A stretch of DNA of 64,000 nt from Lentzea pudingi (GCF_014646255.1 NZ_BMNC01000014.1:1-64000); one strand, 5' to 3'; shown: positions 26,827 to 35,557, counted from the first letter of the stretch. Notes: generated from the letters alone by a model not told the origin. Numbers and translations: made by a program.

Positions 26827-28229
26827 CGGTCACACCCACCCATCACCGGGTCGATCGAGGCGACGGACGCGATGACGTCGGCGACCATGCCGCCCTCGCA
26901 CATCGCGGGCATCGACTGGAGGTTCACGAAGCTTGGTTCGCGGACGTGCACGCGCATCGGCCTGGTGCCACCGTCGGAGACGATGTGGTAGCCGAGTTCG
27001 CCGCGCGGCGACTCGACCGGCACGTAGACCTGGCCCGCCGGGACCTTGAAGCCCTCGGTCACCAGCTTGAAGTGGTGGATGAGGGACTCCATGGACTGGC
27101 CCATGATCTTGCGGACGTGCTCGAGCGAGTTGCCCATGCCGTCGCTGCCGATCGTGAGCTGCGCGGGCCACGCGATCTTTGCGTCCTCGACCATGACCGG
27201 ACCGGTCGGCAGGCTCTTCACGACCTGCTTGATGATCCGCAGCGACTGGTGCATCTCCTCGAGGCGCAGCAGGTACCGCGCGAAGCAGTCCGCCGCGTTC
27301 GAGGTGGGCACGTCGAACTGGTAGTTCTCGTAGCCGGCGTACGGCTCGATCTTGCGCAGGTCCCAGGCGAGGCCCGCGGACCGCAGGATCGGGCCGGTGA
27401 TGCCGAGCGCGAGGCACGCGTCGACGGGCAGGTAGCCCACGCCCGCGAGGCGGTTGCGCCAGATCGGCTGACCGGTGAGCAGCTTGTCGTAGTCCGGCAG
27501 CCGCTTTTCCATGATCTTGACGAACGCGGTGATCTTCTCGACGCCGTCGCTCGGCAGGTCCTGCGCGAGACCGCCGGGACGGATGAACGCGTGGTTCATC
27601 CGCAGGCCGGTGAGGTGCTCCAGCAGGTGCAGGGCCTCCTCGCGCTCGCGGAAGCCGGAGGTCATGCCGGTGAGGGCGCCGAGCTCCATGCCGCCGGTGG
27701 CGAGTGCGACGAGGTGCGAGCTGATCCGGTTGATCTCCATGAGGAGGACGCGGATCGCCTCGGCCCTGTCCGGCACCTTGATGCCGAGCAGCTTCTCGAC
27801 GCCCATGCAGTACGCCGCTTCGTGGTGCAGCGGCGCCAGGTAGTCGGTGCGCGTGATGAACGTGACGCCCTGCACCCAGTTCCGGTACTCGAGGTTCTTC
27901 TCGATGCCGGTGTGCAGGTAGCCGATCACGCTGCGGGCGTGGGTGACCGTCTCGCCCTCGAGCTCCAGGACCAGGCGGAGCACGCCGTGGGTCGAGGGGT
28001 GCTGCGGGCCGAGGTTCATGACGATGCGCTCGTCGTGGACCGCGTCCGCGAGCACCTCGTCCCAGTCGCCGCCGGTCACCGTGTAGACGGTGCCCTCGGT
28101 GGTCTTCCGGGAGTCCGCGACCTCGGGGGCCTGGGGCGTCTCGGTGCGGGTGGTGACGTCGTCCGTGCTGTCGCTACCGGTCGCGCTGGTGTTGGTGCCG
28201 GTGGTGACGTCCGAAAGCCGCTCGGTCAT
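26823..28229 (-). CDS. nuoD: NADH-quinone oxidoreductase subunit D
   Basis: A 468-residue 49-kDa-type subunit lining the quinone pocket. The conserved quinone loop IVMNLGPQHPSTHGVLRLVL and RTDYLAPLHHEAAY are intact. The first 50 residues are a low-complexity T/S/D-rich leader without homology to the core, probably disordered. The ATG start overlaps the nuoC stop by 4 nt. Confidence 0.96.
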   Translation of the reverse strand: MTERLSDVTTGTNTSATGSDSTDDVTTRTETPQAPEVADSRKTTEGTVYTVTGGDWDEVLADAVHDERIVMNLGPQHPSTHGVLRLVLELEGETVTHARSVIGYLHTGIEKNLEYRNWVQGVTFITRTDYLAPLHHEAAYCMGVEKLLGIKVPDRAEAIRVLLMEINRISSHLVALATGGMELGALTGMTSGFREREEALHLLEHLTGLRMNHAFIRPGGLAQDLPSDGVEKITAFVKIMEKRLPDYDKLLTGQPIWRNRLAGVGYLPVDACLALGITGPILRSAGLAWDLRKIEPYAGYENYQFDVPTSNAADCFARYLLRLEEMHQSLRIIKQVVKSLPTGPVMVEDAKIAWPAQLTIGSDGMGNSLEHVRKIMGQSMESLIHHFKLVTEGFKVPAGQVYVPVESPRGELGYHIVSDGGTRPMRVHVREPSFVNLQSMPAMCEGGMVADVIASVASIDPVMGGCDR

Positions 28230-28978
28230 GAGTAGGACCGCCTCTGGTCCGGCGGAGGAATCTCCGCGCCCTTGTACTCCACCGGGATGCCGCCCAGCGG
28301 GTAGTCCTTGCGCTGGGGGTGTCCGTCCCAGTCGTCCGGCATGAGGATGCGGGTCAGTCCGGGGTGACCGTCGTAGATGATCCCGAACATGTCCCAGGTC
28401 TCGCGCTCCTGCCAGTCCGCCGTCGGGTAGACCTCGACGAGGCTCGGCACGTGCGGGTGCTCGACGTCGACGGCGACTTCCAGCCGCACGCGGCGGCGGT
28501 ACGTCATCGACGTGAGGTGGGTGACCGAGTGCAGGCGCTGCGGCACGTCGGCGCCGTAGTCGACACCGGACACCGAGCTGCAGAGCTCGAAGCGCAGCGA
28601 CGGGGTGTCGCGGAAGATCCGCGCGACCTCCAGCAACGTCTCCGGCCTGAGGTAGAAGGTGATCTCGCCGCGGTCGACCGTCACCTGCTGCACCGTGTCG
28701 GCGGGCAGGTCCTTGTCGCCGATGGCGGCGAACAACTCGTCCGCGACCTCGTCGAACCAGCCGCCGAACGGGCGCTCGGACGGAGCGGAGACGTGAGCGG
28801 GCAGGCGCAGGCCACCGAAACCGGACGTGTCACCGGAGCCGGTGACGCCGAAGAGGCCCTGGCGCTCCTTGCCCGCGAGGATCGGCGCCTTGGCCTTCGC
28901 CTCCGTCGGGTTCGTCTTCTCGAGGTCCTCCCCAGCGCGGTTGTTGACGCTGGAGTGCTCTCCCCCTGGCTCGGTCAC
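28226..28978 (-). CDS. nuoC: NADH-quinone oxidoreductase subunit C
   Basis: A 250-residue 30-kDa-type subunit with the signature ERETWDMFGIIYDGHPGLTR followed by ILMPDDWDGHPQRKDYPLGG. The first 70 residues are variable and hydrophilic. GTG 28978 overlaps the nuoB stop by 4 nt; longer in-frame readings run antisense-free into nuoB and are rejected. It is separate from NuoD, unlike the fused E. coli NuoCD. Confidence 0.94.
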   Translation of the reverse strand: MTEPGGEHSSVNNRAGEDLEKTNPTEAKAKAPILAGKERQGLFGVTGSGDTSGFGGLRLPAHVSAPSERPFGGWFDEVADELFAAIGDKDLPADTVQQVTVDRGEITFYLRPETLLEVARIFRDTPSLRFELCSSVSGVDYGADVPQRLHSVTHLTSMTYRRRVRLEVAVDVEHPHVPSLVEVYPTADWQERETWDMFGIIYDGHPGLTRILMPDDWDGHPQRKDYPLGGIPVEYKGAEIPPPDQRRSYS

Positions 28979-29526
28979 TTCTTCCTCGCAAAACGCTCGG
29001 ACGACGGGATGAGGTCGGTGCGGTAGCCCGAGTCGGCGAGCGCCTTGGCGCGCACGGCGCCCAGCGGCTCGTCCATGATCTTGGCGTGGATCTTGAGGAT
29101 CGCGTCCATCAGCATCTCCGGCCGCGGCGGGCAGCCCGGCAGGTACATGTCGACGGGCACGACGTGGTCGACGCCCTGCACCACCGCGTAGTTGTTGAAC
29201 ATGCCGCCGGTGCTGGCGCACACGCCCATGGCCAGGACCCAGCGCGGCTCCGGCATCTGGTCGTAGATCTGCCGCAGGACCGGCGCCATCTTGTTGGTGA
29301 CGCGGCCGGCCACGATCATCAGGTCCGCCTGGCGCGGTGAGGCCCGGAAGACCTCCATGCCGAAGCGGGCCAGGTCGTAGCGCGGACCACCCGTCGTCAT
29401 CATCTCGATGGCGCAGCAGGCCAGGCCGAAGGTGGCAGGCCAGAGCGAGGACTTGCGGGTCCAGTTGACCAGCTTCTCGACGCTGACCAGCAGGATGCCG
29501 TTCGGGAGCTTCTCCTCGAGACCCAT
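28975..29526 (-). CDS. nuoB: NADH-quinone oxidoreductase subunit B
   Basis: A 183-residue subunit binding cluster N2, the donor to menaquinone. The ligands appear as tandem Cys in FGLACCAIEMM, Cys in MGVCASTGGMFNNY and Cys in YLPGCPPRPE. It lies 7 nt downstream of the nuoA stop. Confidence 0.97.
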   Translation of the reverse strand: MGLEEKLPNGILLVSVEKLVNWTRKSSLWPATFGLACCAIEMMTTGGPRYDLARFGMEVFRASPRQADLMIVAGRVTNKMAPVLRQIYDQMPEPRWVLAMGVCASTGGMFNNYAVVQGVDHVVPVDMYLPGCPPRPEMLMDAILKIHAKIMDEPLGAVRAKALADSGYRTDLIPSSERFARKK

Positions 29527-29533
29527 GACTTCC

Positions 29534-29899
29534 TCAGTTCCAGTCGAGGCCGCCGCGACGCCACACGTAGACGTACGCGAAGCCGACCGTGGCGACGAAC
29601 AGGACGATCTCCACCAGCCCGAACAGGCCGAGCTTGTCGGCCGCTACGGCGAACGGGTAGAGGAAGACCATTTCGATGTCGAACAAGATGAACAGCATCG
29701 CCGTCAGGTAGTACGCGACGGGCATGCGCCCACCACCCACCACCGGCTGCGGGCTCGGCTCGATGCCGCACTCGTACGCGTCGAGCTTCGCCTTGTTGTA
29801 GCGGCGGGGTCCGATGTAGGGGGCCGCGGTCACCGAGAACAGTGCGAACGCCCCGGCGAGCGCGAACATCAATACGAGGGGGAGGTAAGGGTCAAGCAC
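29534..29899 (-). CDS. nuoA: NADH-quinone oxidoreductase subunit A
   Basis: A 121-residue three-helix subunit with the conserved loop KLDAYECGIEP and helix YYLTAMLFILFDIEMVFLYP. First gene of the 14-gene operon. Upstream on the minus strand are two palindromic sites matching the Rex operator consensus, so the promoter is probably redox controlled. Confidence 0.96.
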   Translation of the reverse strand: MLDPYLPLVLMFALAGAFALFSVTAAPYIGPRRYNKAKLDAYECGIEPSPQPVVGGGRMPVAYYLTAMLFILFDIEMVFLYPFAVAADKLGLFGLVEIVLFVATVGFAYVYVWRRGGLDWN

Positions 29900-29931
29900 G
29901 CTCCGTCGTCCTTTCCTCGCGTGTCGAGGCG

Positions 29932-29981
29932 CACCCTAAGGGTGTAGTTCCGCGACCTATTTGTTAGGCGACCCTAACAAA
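29932..29981. promoter_or_regulatory. Two palindromes in the nuoA leader/promoter
   Basis: CACCCT-A-AGGGTG (29932-29944) and TTTGTTAGG-N4-CCTAACAAA (29960-29968 with 29973-29981) are perfect inverted repeats between the Rex-type sites and nuoA. They could be further operators or leader hairpins. They do not match the Rex consensus. Confidence 0.5.
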
Positions 29982-29984
29982 CGC

Positions 29985-30034
29985 TTGTGAAACAGTTCAC
30001 AAGCCTGTGCGCACTGTTGTGAAGTGATTCACAA
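29985..30034. promoter_or_regulatory. Two tandem Rex-type operators upstream of nuoA
   Basis: TTGTGAA-N4-TTCACAA occurs twice, at 29985-30002 and 30017-30034, exactly 32 bp apart. Both have perfect 7-bp arms; the first extends to 8 bp (CTTGTGAA/TTCACAAG). This is the published consensus form for the NADH/NAD+ sensor Rex, which represses respiratory genes, including nuo in Streptomyces, when NADH is low. The match and spacing are seen; binding is inferred. No rex gene is in the window. Confidence 0.82.
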
Positions 30035-30120
30035 GGTCGCTCGCCAGTGTAGAACGCCTGTAAATGACCTACGTCACAGGGTCTGACCTGGTGATTTAAC
30101 GTGGCCGTCACATGCGAAAC

Positions 30121-30147
30121 GGCACCGGCTCGTATTGAGCCGGTGCC
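30121..30147 (-). terminator. Terminator after the menJ-like gene
   Basis: GGCACCGGCTC (30121-30131) and GAGCCGGTGCC (30137-30147) form a perfect 11-bp stem around GTATT, followed on the minus strand by GTTT. It separates the reductase gene from the nuo promoter downstream on the same strand. Confidence 0.8.
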
Positions 30148-30166
30148 GTCACCTATTCGGAGTAAT

Positions 30167-31432
30167 TTACGCGCTGGGAGCGAGCTTCGTGGCGGCCACG
30201 ATCAGCTTGTCCATTGAGTCGCCGTCCTTGGGGTCGTAGAGGCCCGCAAGCAGCTTGAGCACCAGTTTCATCAGGCGTTTCCGCGGCATTCCGTACTTCG
30301 TTGCGGTCCGCATGATCGCCGGATTACCGATGAGCTTCGAGAAGACGTTCCCGAGCCGGTAGTAACTGCCGAGGGCCTCTTCGATGCGGACCGGGTAGCC
30401 GTGCAGCGCCCGTTCACGGTTGACGCCGGTGCGCGCGAGGGCCTGGACGATGCTCTCGCTGGCGATCTTGGCCGACTCCATGGCGTAGCCGATGCCCTCG
30501 CCGTTGAAGGGGTTGACCATGCCGCCGGCGTCACCGACGAGCACCATGCCCGCGCGGTAGTGCGGCTTGCGGTTGAGGCCCATGGGCAGCGCGGCGCCAC
30601 CGATCCGGCTGGTCGCGTTCTCCTCGCGGAAGCCCCACTCCTCCGGGGTGCCGTCGAGCCAGCTCCGGAGTAGTTGGCGGTAGTCGGTCGTGCCGTAGGC
30701 CTTCGACGTGCTGAGAATGCCCAGACCGACGTTCACGCTGCCGTCGCCCATGCCGAAGATCCAGCCGTAACCGGGCAGCAGCTGGCCGTCCGGGGCCCAG
30801 AGCTCGAGGTGGCTTTCGAGGTAGTCGTCCTTGGTGCGCGGGCTGTTGTAGTAGCGGCGGACCGCGACGCCCATCGGCTTGTCGTCGTCCTTCTGCAGCC
30901 CGATGCTGAGGGCGAGGCGCGCTGACACACCGTCACAGCCGACGACGATGGGCGCCCGGTAGGTGACCGGGTTCTTTTCCGGTCCCTGCTTGGCTTCGAC
31001 GCCCACCACGCGGCCGTTCTCGACGATGGCCTTCGTGACGGTGGTGTGCTCGTGCATGCGCGCGCCGGCGGCCTTCGCGGCGTTCGCGAGCATCTCGTCG
31101 AAGTCCATGCGCGGGCGGACCACGCCGTAGTTCGGGAACGTGGCCAGGTCCGGCCAGTCCAGCTCCATCGTCACGCCGCCACCGACGACGCGGAGACCCT
31201 TGTTGTGGAGCCAGCCGTTGCTCTCGCGGGTGTCGATGCCCAGGTCGATGAGTTGCTTGACGCCTCGCGGGGTGAGGCCGTCGCCGCAGACCTTCTCCCG
31301 CGGGAAGGTGCTCTTCTCCAGGAGGAGGACGTCGAGGCCCGCCCTGGCGAGGTAGGTGGCGGCGGTGGAACCCGCCGGTCCCGCGCCCACGACGATGACG
31401 TCGGCGTCCTCGTTGATCCCGCGCCTGCTCAT
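30167..31432 (-). CDS. menJ: Geranylgeranyl-reductase-family FAD oxidoreductase (MenJ-like)
   Basis: A 421-residue flavoprotein with the dinucleotide motif DVIVVGAGPAGSTAATYLAR, LLLEKSTFPREKVCGDGLTP typical of geranylgeranyl reductases, and the second FAD motif LVGDAGGMVNPFNGEGIGYAMES. In mycobacteria MenJ saturates one isoprene of menaquinone-9. The neighbourhood here (menG next, nuo downstream) supports a menaquinone-tail reductase. ATG 31432 has GGGAG five to six bases upstream; in-frame sequence further upstream is Pro/Arg-rich and not conserved-looking. The symbol is by analogy. Confidence 0.85.
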   Translation of the reverse strand: MSRRGINEDADVIVVGAGPAGSTAATYLARAGLDVLLLEKSTFPREKVCGDGLTPRGVKQLIDLGIDTRESNGWLHNKGLRVVGGGVTMELDWPDLATFPNYGVVRPRMDFDEMLANAAKAAGARMHEHTTVTKAIVENGRVVGVEAKQGPEKNPVTYRAPIVVGCDGVSARLALSIGLQKDDDKPMGVAVRRYYNSPRTKDDYLESHLELWAPDGQLLPGYGWIFGMGDGSVNVGLGILSTSKAYGTTDYRQLLRSWLDGTPEEWGFREENATSRIGGAALPMGLNRKPHYRAGMVLVGDAGGMVNPFNGEGIGYAMESAKIASESIVQALARTGVNRERALHGYPVRIEEALGSYYRLGNVFSKLIGNPAIMRTATKYGMPRKRLMKLVLKLLAGLYDPKDGDSMDKLIVAATKLAPSA

Positions 31433-31656
31433 CCAGACTCCCTGCGTGTACCGGTCACAGCTTCTGCTGGCGACTCTAACCGGACGTTGCTGAGGGTCTC
31501 GGGCGGTCTGGGGTCGTGCGGGTGCTGTTGCGGGCGGGTGGTCGCGTTCCAGCGGGGTGGTCACGCTGGCGCGCTCCAGCTGTCACGCTCGGGACGTCAG
31601 GTCTCGTACGAGGTACCTCGCGTGCCGGCTCGACACCGCGCGGGCGGGTGCGGTTC

Positions 31657-32373
31657 TCAGGCCTCGGTCGGCTCGTCCGCCTTCGGCTTCGGCTTCGTCG
31701 CGCGGTGCAGCGCGACCATGCCGCCCGTCAGGTTGAACCAGGCCACGTCCTCCCAGCCCGCCTGCGAGATGTACTCGCCGAGCGTGCGCTGGTCCGGCCA
31801 GCTGGCCATCGATTCGGACAGGTAGGAGTACGCGGCGGGGTTGCTGGAGACGAACTTCGCGATCAGCGGGAGGAGCTTCAGGAGGTAGCGCATGTAGACG
31901 ATGCGGAACGGCTTGAAGACCGGAGTGGAGACCTCGCAGATGACCATGCGGCCGCCTGGCTTGGTGACGCGTGCCATCTCTCGGAGGGCCACGACGGTGT
32001 CGTTGAAGTTCCGGATGCCGAAGGACACCGTGACGGCGTCGAACGAGTTGTCCTTGAACGGGAGGCGCAGGGCGTCTGCCGCGACCTTGGGGACTCGGCG
32101 GTGGGCTCCTGAGGCGAGCATTCCCACGGAGAAGTCGGCTGCGACGCACCAGGCGCCTGAGGCGGCGTACTCGACGGTGGAGACGGCGGTGCCCGCGGCG
32201 AGGTCCAGGACCTTCTCGCCGGGGCGCGCGTCGAGGACTCGCCTGCTCCACTCCCGCCAGCGGCGGTCGAAGCCCAGCGTCATGACCGAGTTCGTGCGGT
32301 CGTAGCCCTTGGCCACGCCGTCGAACATCTCGGCTACCTCGCGGGGGTTCTTGTCCAGGCCGGCTCGCGACAT
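31657..32373 (-). CDS. menG: Demethylmenaquinone methyltransferase
   Basis: A 238-residue class I SAM methyltransferase of the UbiE/MenG family, catalysing the last step to menaquinone. Motifs: VAEMFDGVAKGYDRTNSVMT at the N-terminus, the SAM site VLDLAAGTAVSTVEYA, and VSFGIRNFNDTVVALREMAR. The Lys/Pro/Glu tail is a variable extension. The 224-nt gap to the reductase downstream shows no gene. Confidence 0.94.
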   Translation of the reverse strand: MSRAGLDKNPREVAEMFDGVAKGYDRTNSVMTLGFDRRWREWSRRVLDARPGEKVLDLAAGTAVSTVEYAASGAWCVAADFSVGMLASGAHRRVPKVAADALRLPFKDNSFDAVTVSFGIRNFNDTVVALREMARVTKPGGRMVICEVSTPVFKPFRIVYMRYLLKLLPLIAKFVSSNPAAYSYLSESMASWPDQRTLGEYISQAGWEDVAWFNLTGGMVALHRATKPKPKADEPTEA

Positions 32374-32408
32374 GTCTAGAGACTAGGTCAGGGGTGCTGA
32401 GATCTTCT

Positions 32409-33506
32409 TCAGGGCACCTTCAGCGCGGTGAGCATGCCGCCCACCGCCGCGTGCCACGGGTACTGCTCGGCTCGGGCCCTGGCGGCCTCTCGTGAGCCTG
32501 ATTCCAGCAGGCGCTGAGCGGCGCTGGCGAAGGCAGAGGCGTGGTCCGGGACCGCCGCGCCGCAGGACGGCTGGACGATCTCCTTCAGGGCACTGCTCCG
32601 GCTCACGACGACCGGGGTGCCGCTGGCCAGTGCCTCCAGGGCCGCCAGGCCGAACGTCTCGTGCGGGCCCGGTGCCAGGGAGAGGTCCGCTGAGGCGAGA
32701 AGGGCTGCGACGTCCGAACGCGACTTCACGAAGCCCAAAAACGTCACGGGCAGGTTCGCCGCGCGCTTCTCCAGTGAGGCGCGTCTCGGGCCGTCGCCCG
32801 CGATGACCAGGCGGGCGGAGTGGCCCTGTTCGTGGAGTTCGGCGAGGGTGTCGACGGAGCGTTCGACGTGCTTCTCCGGCGAGAGCCGTCCACAGTGGAT
32901 CAGCAGGTTCTCCTTGCCCTGCAAGAGGTCTCGGCGGAGGTCTGCCGAGTGGCGGCGCGGGGTGAAGGTGGTGAGGTCCACGCCGAGGGGTACCTGGGCC
33001 ACGTTCGTCGCGCCGATCCGGTCGAACTCCTCGCGGGCGAACGCCGTCGTGCAGACGACGGTGTCGTAGGAGGCTGCCATGCGGCGGTTCGCCCAGTCCG
33101 CGCCACGTTCGGCCGGGGTGCCGGGGAGCACGAACCGGAGCAGGCGGTCCAGGCGTTCGTGGGAGATGACGATGTTCGGGATGTCGCGTTCGCTCGCCCA
33201 GGCGCCCATGCCCCGCAGCGTGAGGCGGTCGGACACCTCCAGGCGATCGGGCTTCAGCTGCTCCATCAACGACTTCACGCGCCACGGGTCCACGACCCGG
33301 TAGCCGCCGGTGTACGGGATCTTGAGCGCGGGCAGCGTGATCCGGCGGACGCCGCCTGGTAGCGCCTCGTCCGCGTGCTGGGGTCCCGGCACGACCAGCA
33401 CCACCTCGTGGCCCAGCTGTGCGTAGCCGGTGCCGAGGTGGTGCAGTGCCGTGCGGAGGCCGCCGGACTTGGGGCCGTAGAAGTTGGCCAGTTGCACGAT
33501 CCTCAA
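32409..33506 (-). CDS. GT4-family glycosyltransferase
   Basis: A 365-residue GT-B glycosyltransferase. The N-terminal acceptor domain begins MRIVQLANFYGPKSGGLRTA. The C-terminal donor domain carries HCGRLSPEKHVERSVDTLAE and the E-x7-E-type stretch PGPHETFGLAALEALASGTP. It probably transfers a hexose from a nucleotide sugar to a lipid or glycan at the cytosolic face of the membrane. The TTG start overlaps the stop of the next glycosyltransferase gene upstream by 4 nt. The acceptor is unknown; a role in mannolipid or lipoglycan synthesis is an inference from the neighbour. Confidence 0.86.
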   Translation of the reverse strand: MRIVQLANFYGPKSGGLRTALHHLGTGYAQLGHEVVLVVPGPQHADEALPGGVRRITLPALKIPYTGGYRVVDPWRVKSLMEQLKPDRLEVSDRLTLRGMGAWASERDIPNIVISHERLDRLLRFVLPGTPAERGADWANRRMAASYDTVVCTTAFAREEFDRIGATNVAQVPLGVDLTTFTPRRHSADLRRDLLQGKENLLIHCGRLSPEKHVERSVDTLAELHEQGHSARLVIAGDGPRRASLEKRAANLPVTFLGFVKSRSDVAALLASADLSLAPGPHETFGLAALEALASGTPVVVSRSSALKEIVQPSCGAAVPDHASAFASAAQRLLESGSREAARARAEQYPWHAAVGGMLTALKVP

Positions 33507-34600
33507 GCGGCCGCCTGGTGCGTTAGTCCGATCACGGCGGCGTAGTGGCCCATCAGTTCGTCGCAGATCGCCGGCCAGGTGCGGGTCAGGACGGACTTGC
33601 GGGCCGCGAGGCCGAAGCGCTTGCGCAGCAGCGGGTCGCGCAGGAGGTCCACGTACTGCGCGATGTCGTCCTCGAAGAGGTAACCGGTGCGGCCGTGGCG
33701 GACCAGGTCGCGCGGGCCGCCCGCGTTCGGGGCGAGCACCGGGAGGCCGGTGGCGAGGGCCTCCTGGACGGCCTGGCAGAACGTCTCGTGCGGGCCGGTG
33801 TGGATGAAGACGTCGAGGGAGGCGTAGGCCTCGGCCAGTTCCTGGCCGGTGCGGAAGCCCAGGAACTCGGCGCCGGGCATGTCCTTCTCGAGCTGCTCGC
33901 GGTCCGGGCCGTCGCCGACGACGCGGAGCTTCACGCCGGGCAGGTCGTGCAGCTCACGGAGCCGCGAGACCTGCTTCTCCGGGGCCAGGCGGCCGACGTA
34001 GCCGATGGTGAGCTCGTCGTTGTGCCTGGGACGCGGGTGGAAAAGATCGATGTCGACACCTCTGCCCCACCGGTGCACGCGCGGGACGCCGTGGTGCTCC
34101 AGGGCCTGCACGGCTGAGCTGGATGGGGCGAGGGTGCGGTCCGCCAGCGAGTGGAGGCGTCTGGTCCAGCGCCACGCCGCTCGTTTGGTGAGGCCCAGGC
34201 CGTAGCTGCCGGCGAACCCGGCCACGTCGGTCTGGTAGACCGCGACGGTCGGGACGTCGATCTTGCGGGCCGCTCTGAGGCCGTAGGCGCCGAGCACGAA
34301 CGGCGAGGCGAGGTGCACCACGTCTGGCTGGAAGTCGGCCAGCGCGTGCAGCACTCTCGGGCTCGGCACGCCGATGGGGAGACTCGTCACCCTGGGCACG
34401 TCGACCGTCGACACTCTGACGACCGGCGTGCCGTGGTGCTCGTCGGCACCCGCGCCCGGCGCAACGACCATCGCCTGATGTCCGTTGCGGCGCAGGTGCT
34501 CCAGGACCCGGAGCACCGAGTTGGTGACTCCGTTGACCTGGGGCAGGAAGCTCTCGGTCACGATCGCTACGCGCACAGGGACACCATGGGGTGCCCGCAT
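33503..34600 (-). CDS. mgtA: MgtA-like GDP-mannose-dependent alpha-mannosyltransferase
   Basis: A 365-residue GT4 enzyme with VRVAIVTESFLPQVNGVTNS at the start of the fold, TIGYVGRLAPEKQVSRLREL and HTGPHETFCQAVQEALATGL in the donor domain. It resembles M. tuberculosis Rv0557 (MgtA), which mannosylates a glucuronosyl-diacylglycerol and also lies beside menG. ATG 34600 is listed; GTG 34576 gives the more usual N-terminus and may be the true start. An inverted repeat lies just upstream. Exact acceptor not provable here. Confidence 0.8.
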   Translation of the reverse strand: MRAPHGVPVRVAIVTESFLPQVNGVTNSVLRVLEHLRRNGHQAMVVAPGAGADEHHGTPVVRVSTVDVPRVTSLPIGVPSPRVLHALADFQPDVVHLASPFVLGAYGLRAARKIDVPTVAVYQTDVAGFAGSYGLGLTKRAAWRWTRRLHSLADRTLAPSSSAVQALEHHGVPRVHRWGRGVDIDLFHPRPRHNDELTIGYVGRLAPEKQVSRLRELHDLPGVKLRVVGDGPDREQLEKDMPGAEFLGFRTGQELAEAYASLDVFIHTGPHETFCQAVQEALATGLPVLAPNAGGPRDLVRHGRTGYLFEDDIAQYVDLLRDPLLRKRFGLAARKSVLTRTWPAICDELMGHYAAVIGLTHQAAA

Positions 34601-34603
34601 GAA

Positions 34604-34632
34604 GTCCGCGTGACCTCAGATTTGACGCGGAC
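34604..34632. promoter_or_regulatory. Inverted repeat in the mgtA / IMPase divergent region
   Basis: GTCCGCGT (34604-34611) and ACGCGGAC (34625-34632) are perfect 8-bp inverted copies with 13 nt between them, adjacent to the glycosyltransferase start and about 90 nt from the divergent IMPase-family gene. Possible operator. Confidence 0.4.
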
Positions 34633-34720
34633 GGAACACCTCACGTCGTGGCCAGGTGATCGTCGTTTCGTCATCTGCGCTTCGGTTTCCGGACACACGA
34701 CGCGGTGAAACTAGGCCAGC

Positions 34721-35557
34721 ATGACCGTCTTGTCGTCCCGCCCCGCGCAGCCGGTAGACCCCGGACTGGTGTCCATCGCGCTGGAAGTCGCCGGTCGCCT
34801 GGCGAACGACGCCTCGGACGTCATCATGGCCACCGCCGGTCGCGGCGTGCGTCCCGACTCCGGCGAGTCCCCGTTCGACTGGGTCACCGACACCGACCGC
34901 ACCCTCGAACGCCACACCCGGCGCGTGCTCACCGCCGAGTTCCCCTCGATCCCCGTGTTCTGCGAGAACTCCGACGACGGGGACGCCCCGAGCGACTCGG
35001 AGTTCCGCTGGGTCGTCGATCCCGTCGACGGCACCGCGAACTACACCGCGGGCATGCCCTGGTGCGCCTACAGCCTCGCGTTGGTGGACCGCTGGGGCCC
35101 CGTCGTCGGTGTCGTCGCAGACCCGTACCGCTCGCAGATCTACGCCGCCGCTCGTGGCCGTGGCATGCGCGCGAACGGCGCCCCGGTTCGTTTGACCGAA
35201 CGCCAAGGCGACTCTCTTGTCGTATGCACCGAGATGACGCGCACCGGGCCGTGGCCCGGCATGGGTGAGTTCATCTCGACGGCCGCGATAGCCGGCACGG
35301 GCGTGCGCGTCCTCGGTTCGAAGTGTCTCGCCGTCGCACAGGTGGCCCTGGGTCACGTGGCGGCCGCCGTTCTGCACGGCTACCACGAGTGGGACGTCGC
35401 CGGTGCGGTGTCACTGGCCGTGGAGTCGGGTGCGGTCGTGCTCGACCGGCGCGGCGAGGGCGCCCAACTGCCCGTGGACGGGCTTCTGGTGGCCGCTCCC
35501 GAGGCAGCGGACGAGGTGCTGAGCTGGTGGCAGTCGGCGCTTCAGGTCGACAGCTGA
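34721..35557 (+). CDS. Inositol monophosphatase-family phosphatase
   Basis: A 278-residue metal-dependent sugar/inositol phosphatase. Metal-binding motifs: FRWVVDPVDGTANYTAGMPW and the C-terminal HEWDVAGAVSLAVESGAVV, with an upstream acidic FCENSDDGD replacing the usual EE pair. Possible substrates are inositol-1-phosphate, histidinol phosphate or PAP. ATG 34721 gives a normal length. It is divergent from mgtA. The last 16 nt overlap the convergent membrane protein gene. Confidence 0.85.
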   Translation: MTVLSSRPAQPVDPGLVSIALEVAGRLANDASDVIMATAGRGVRPDSGESPFDWVTDTDRTLERHTRRVLTAEFPSIPVFCENSDDGDAPSDSEFRWVVDPVDGTANYTAGMPWCAYSLALVDRWGPVVGVVADPYRSQIYAAARGRGMRANGAPVRLTERQGDSLVVCTEMTRTGPWPGMGEFISTAAIAGTGVRVLGSKCLAVAQVALGHVAAAVLHGYHEWDVAGAVSLAVESGAVVLDRRGEGAQLPVDGLLVAAPEAADEVLSWWQSALQVDS

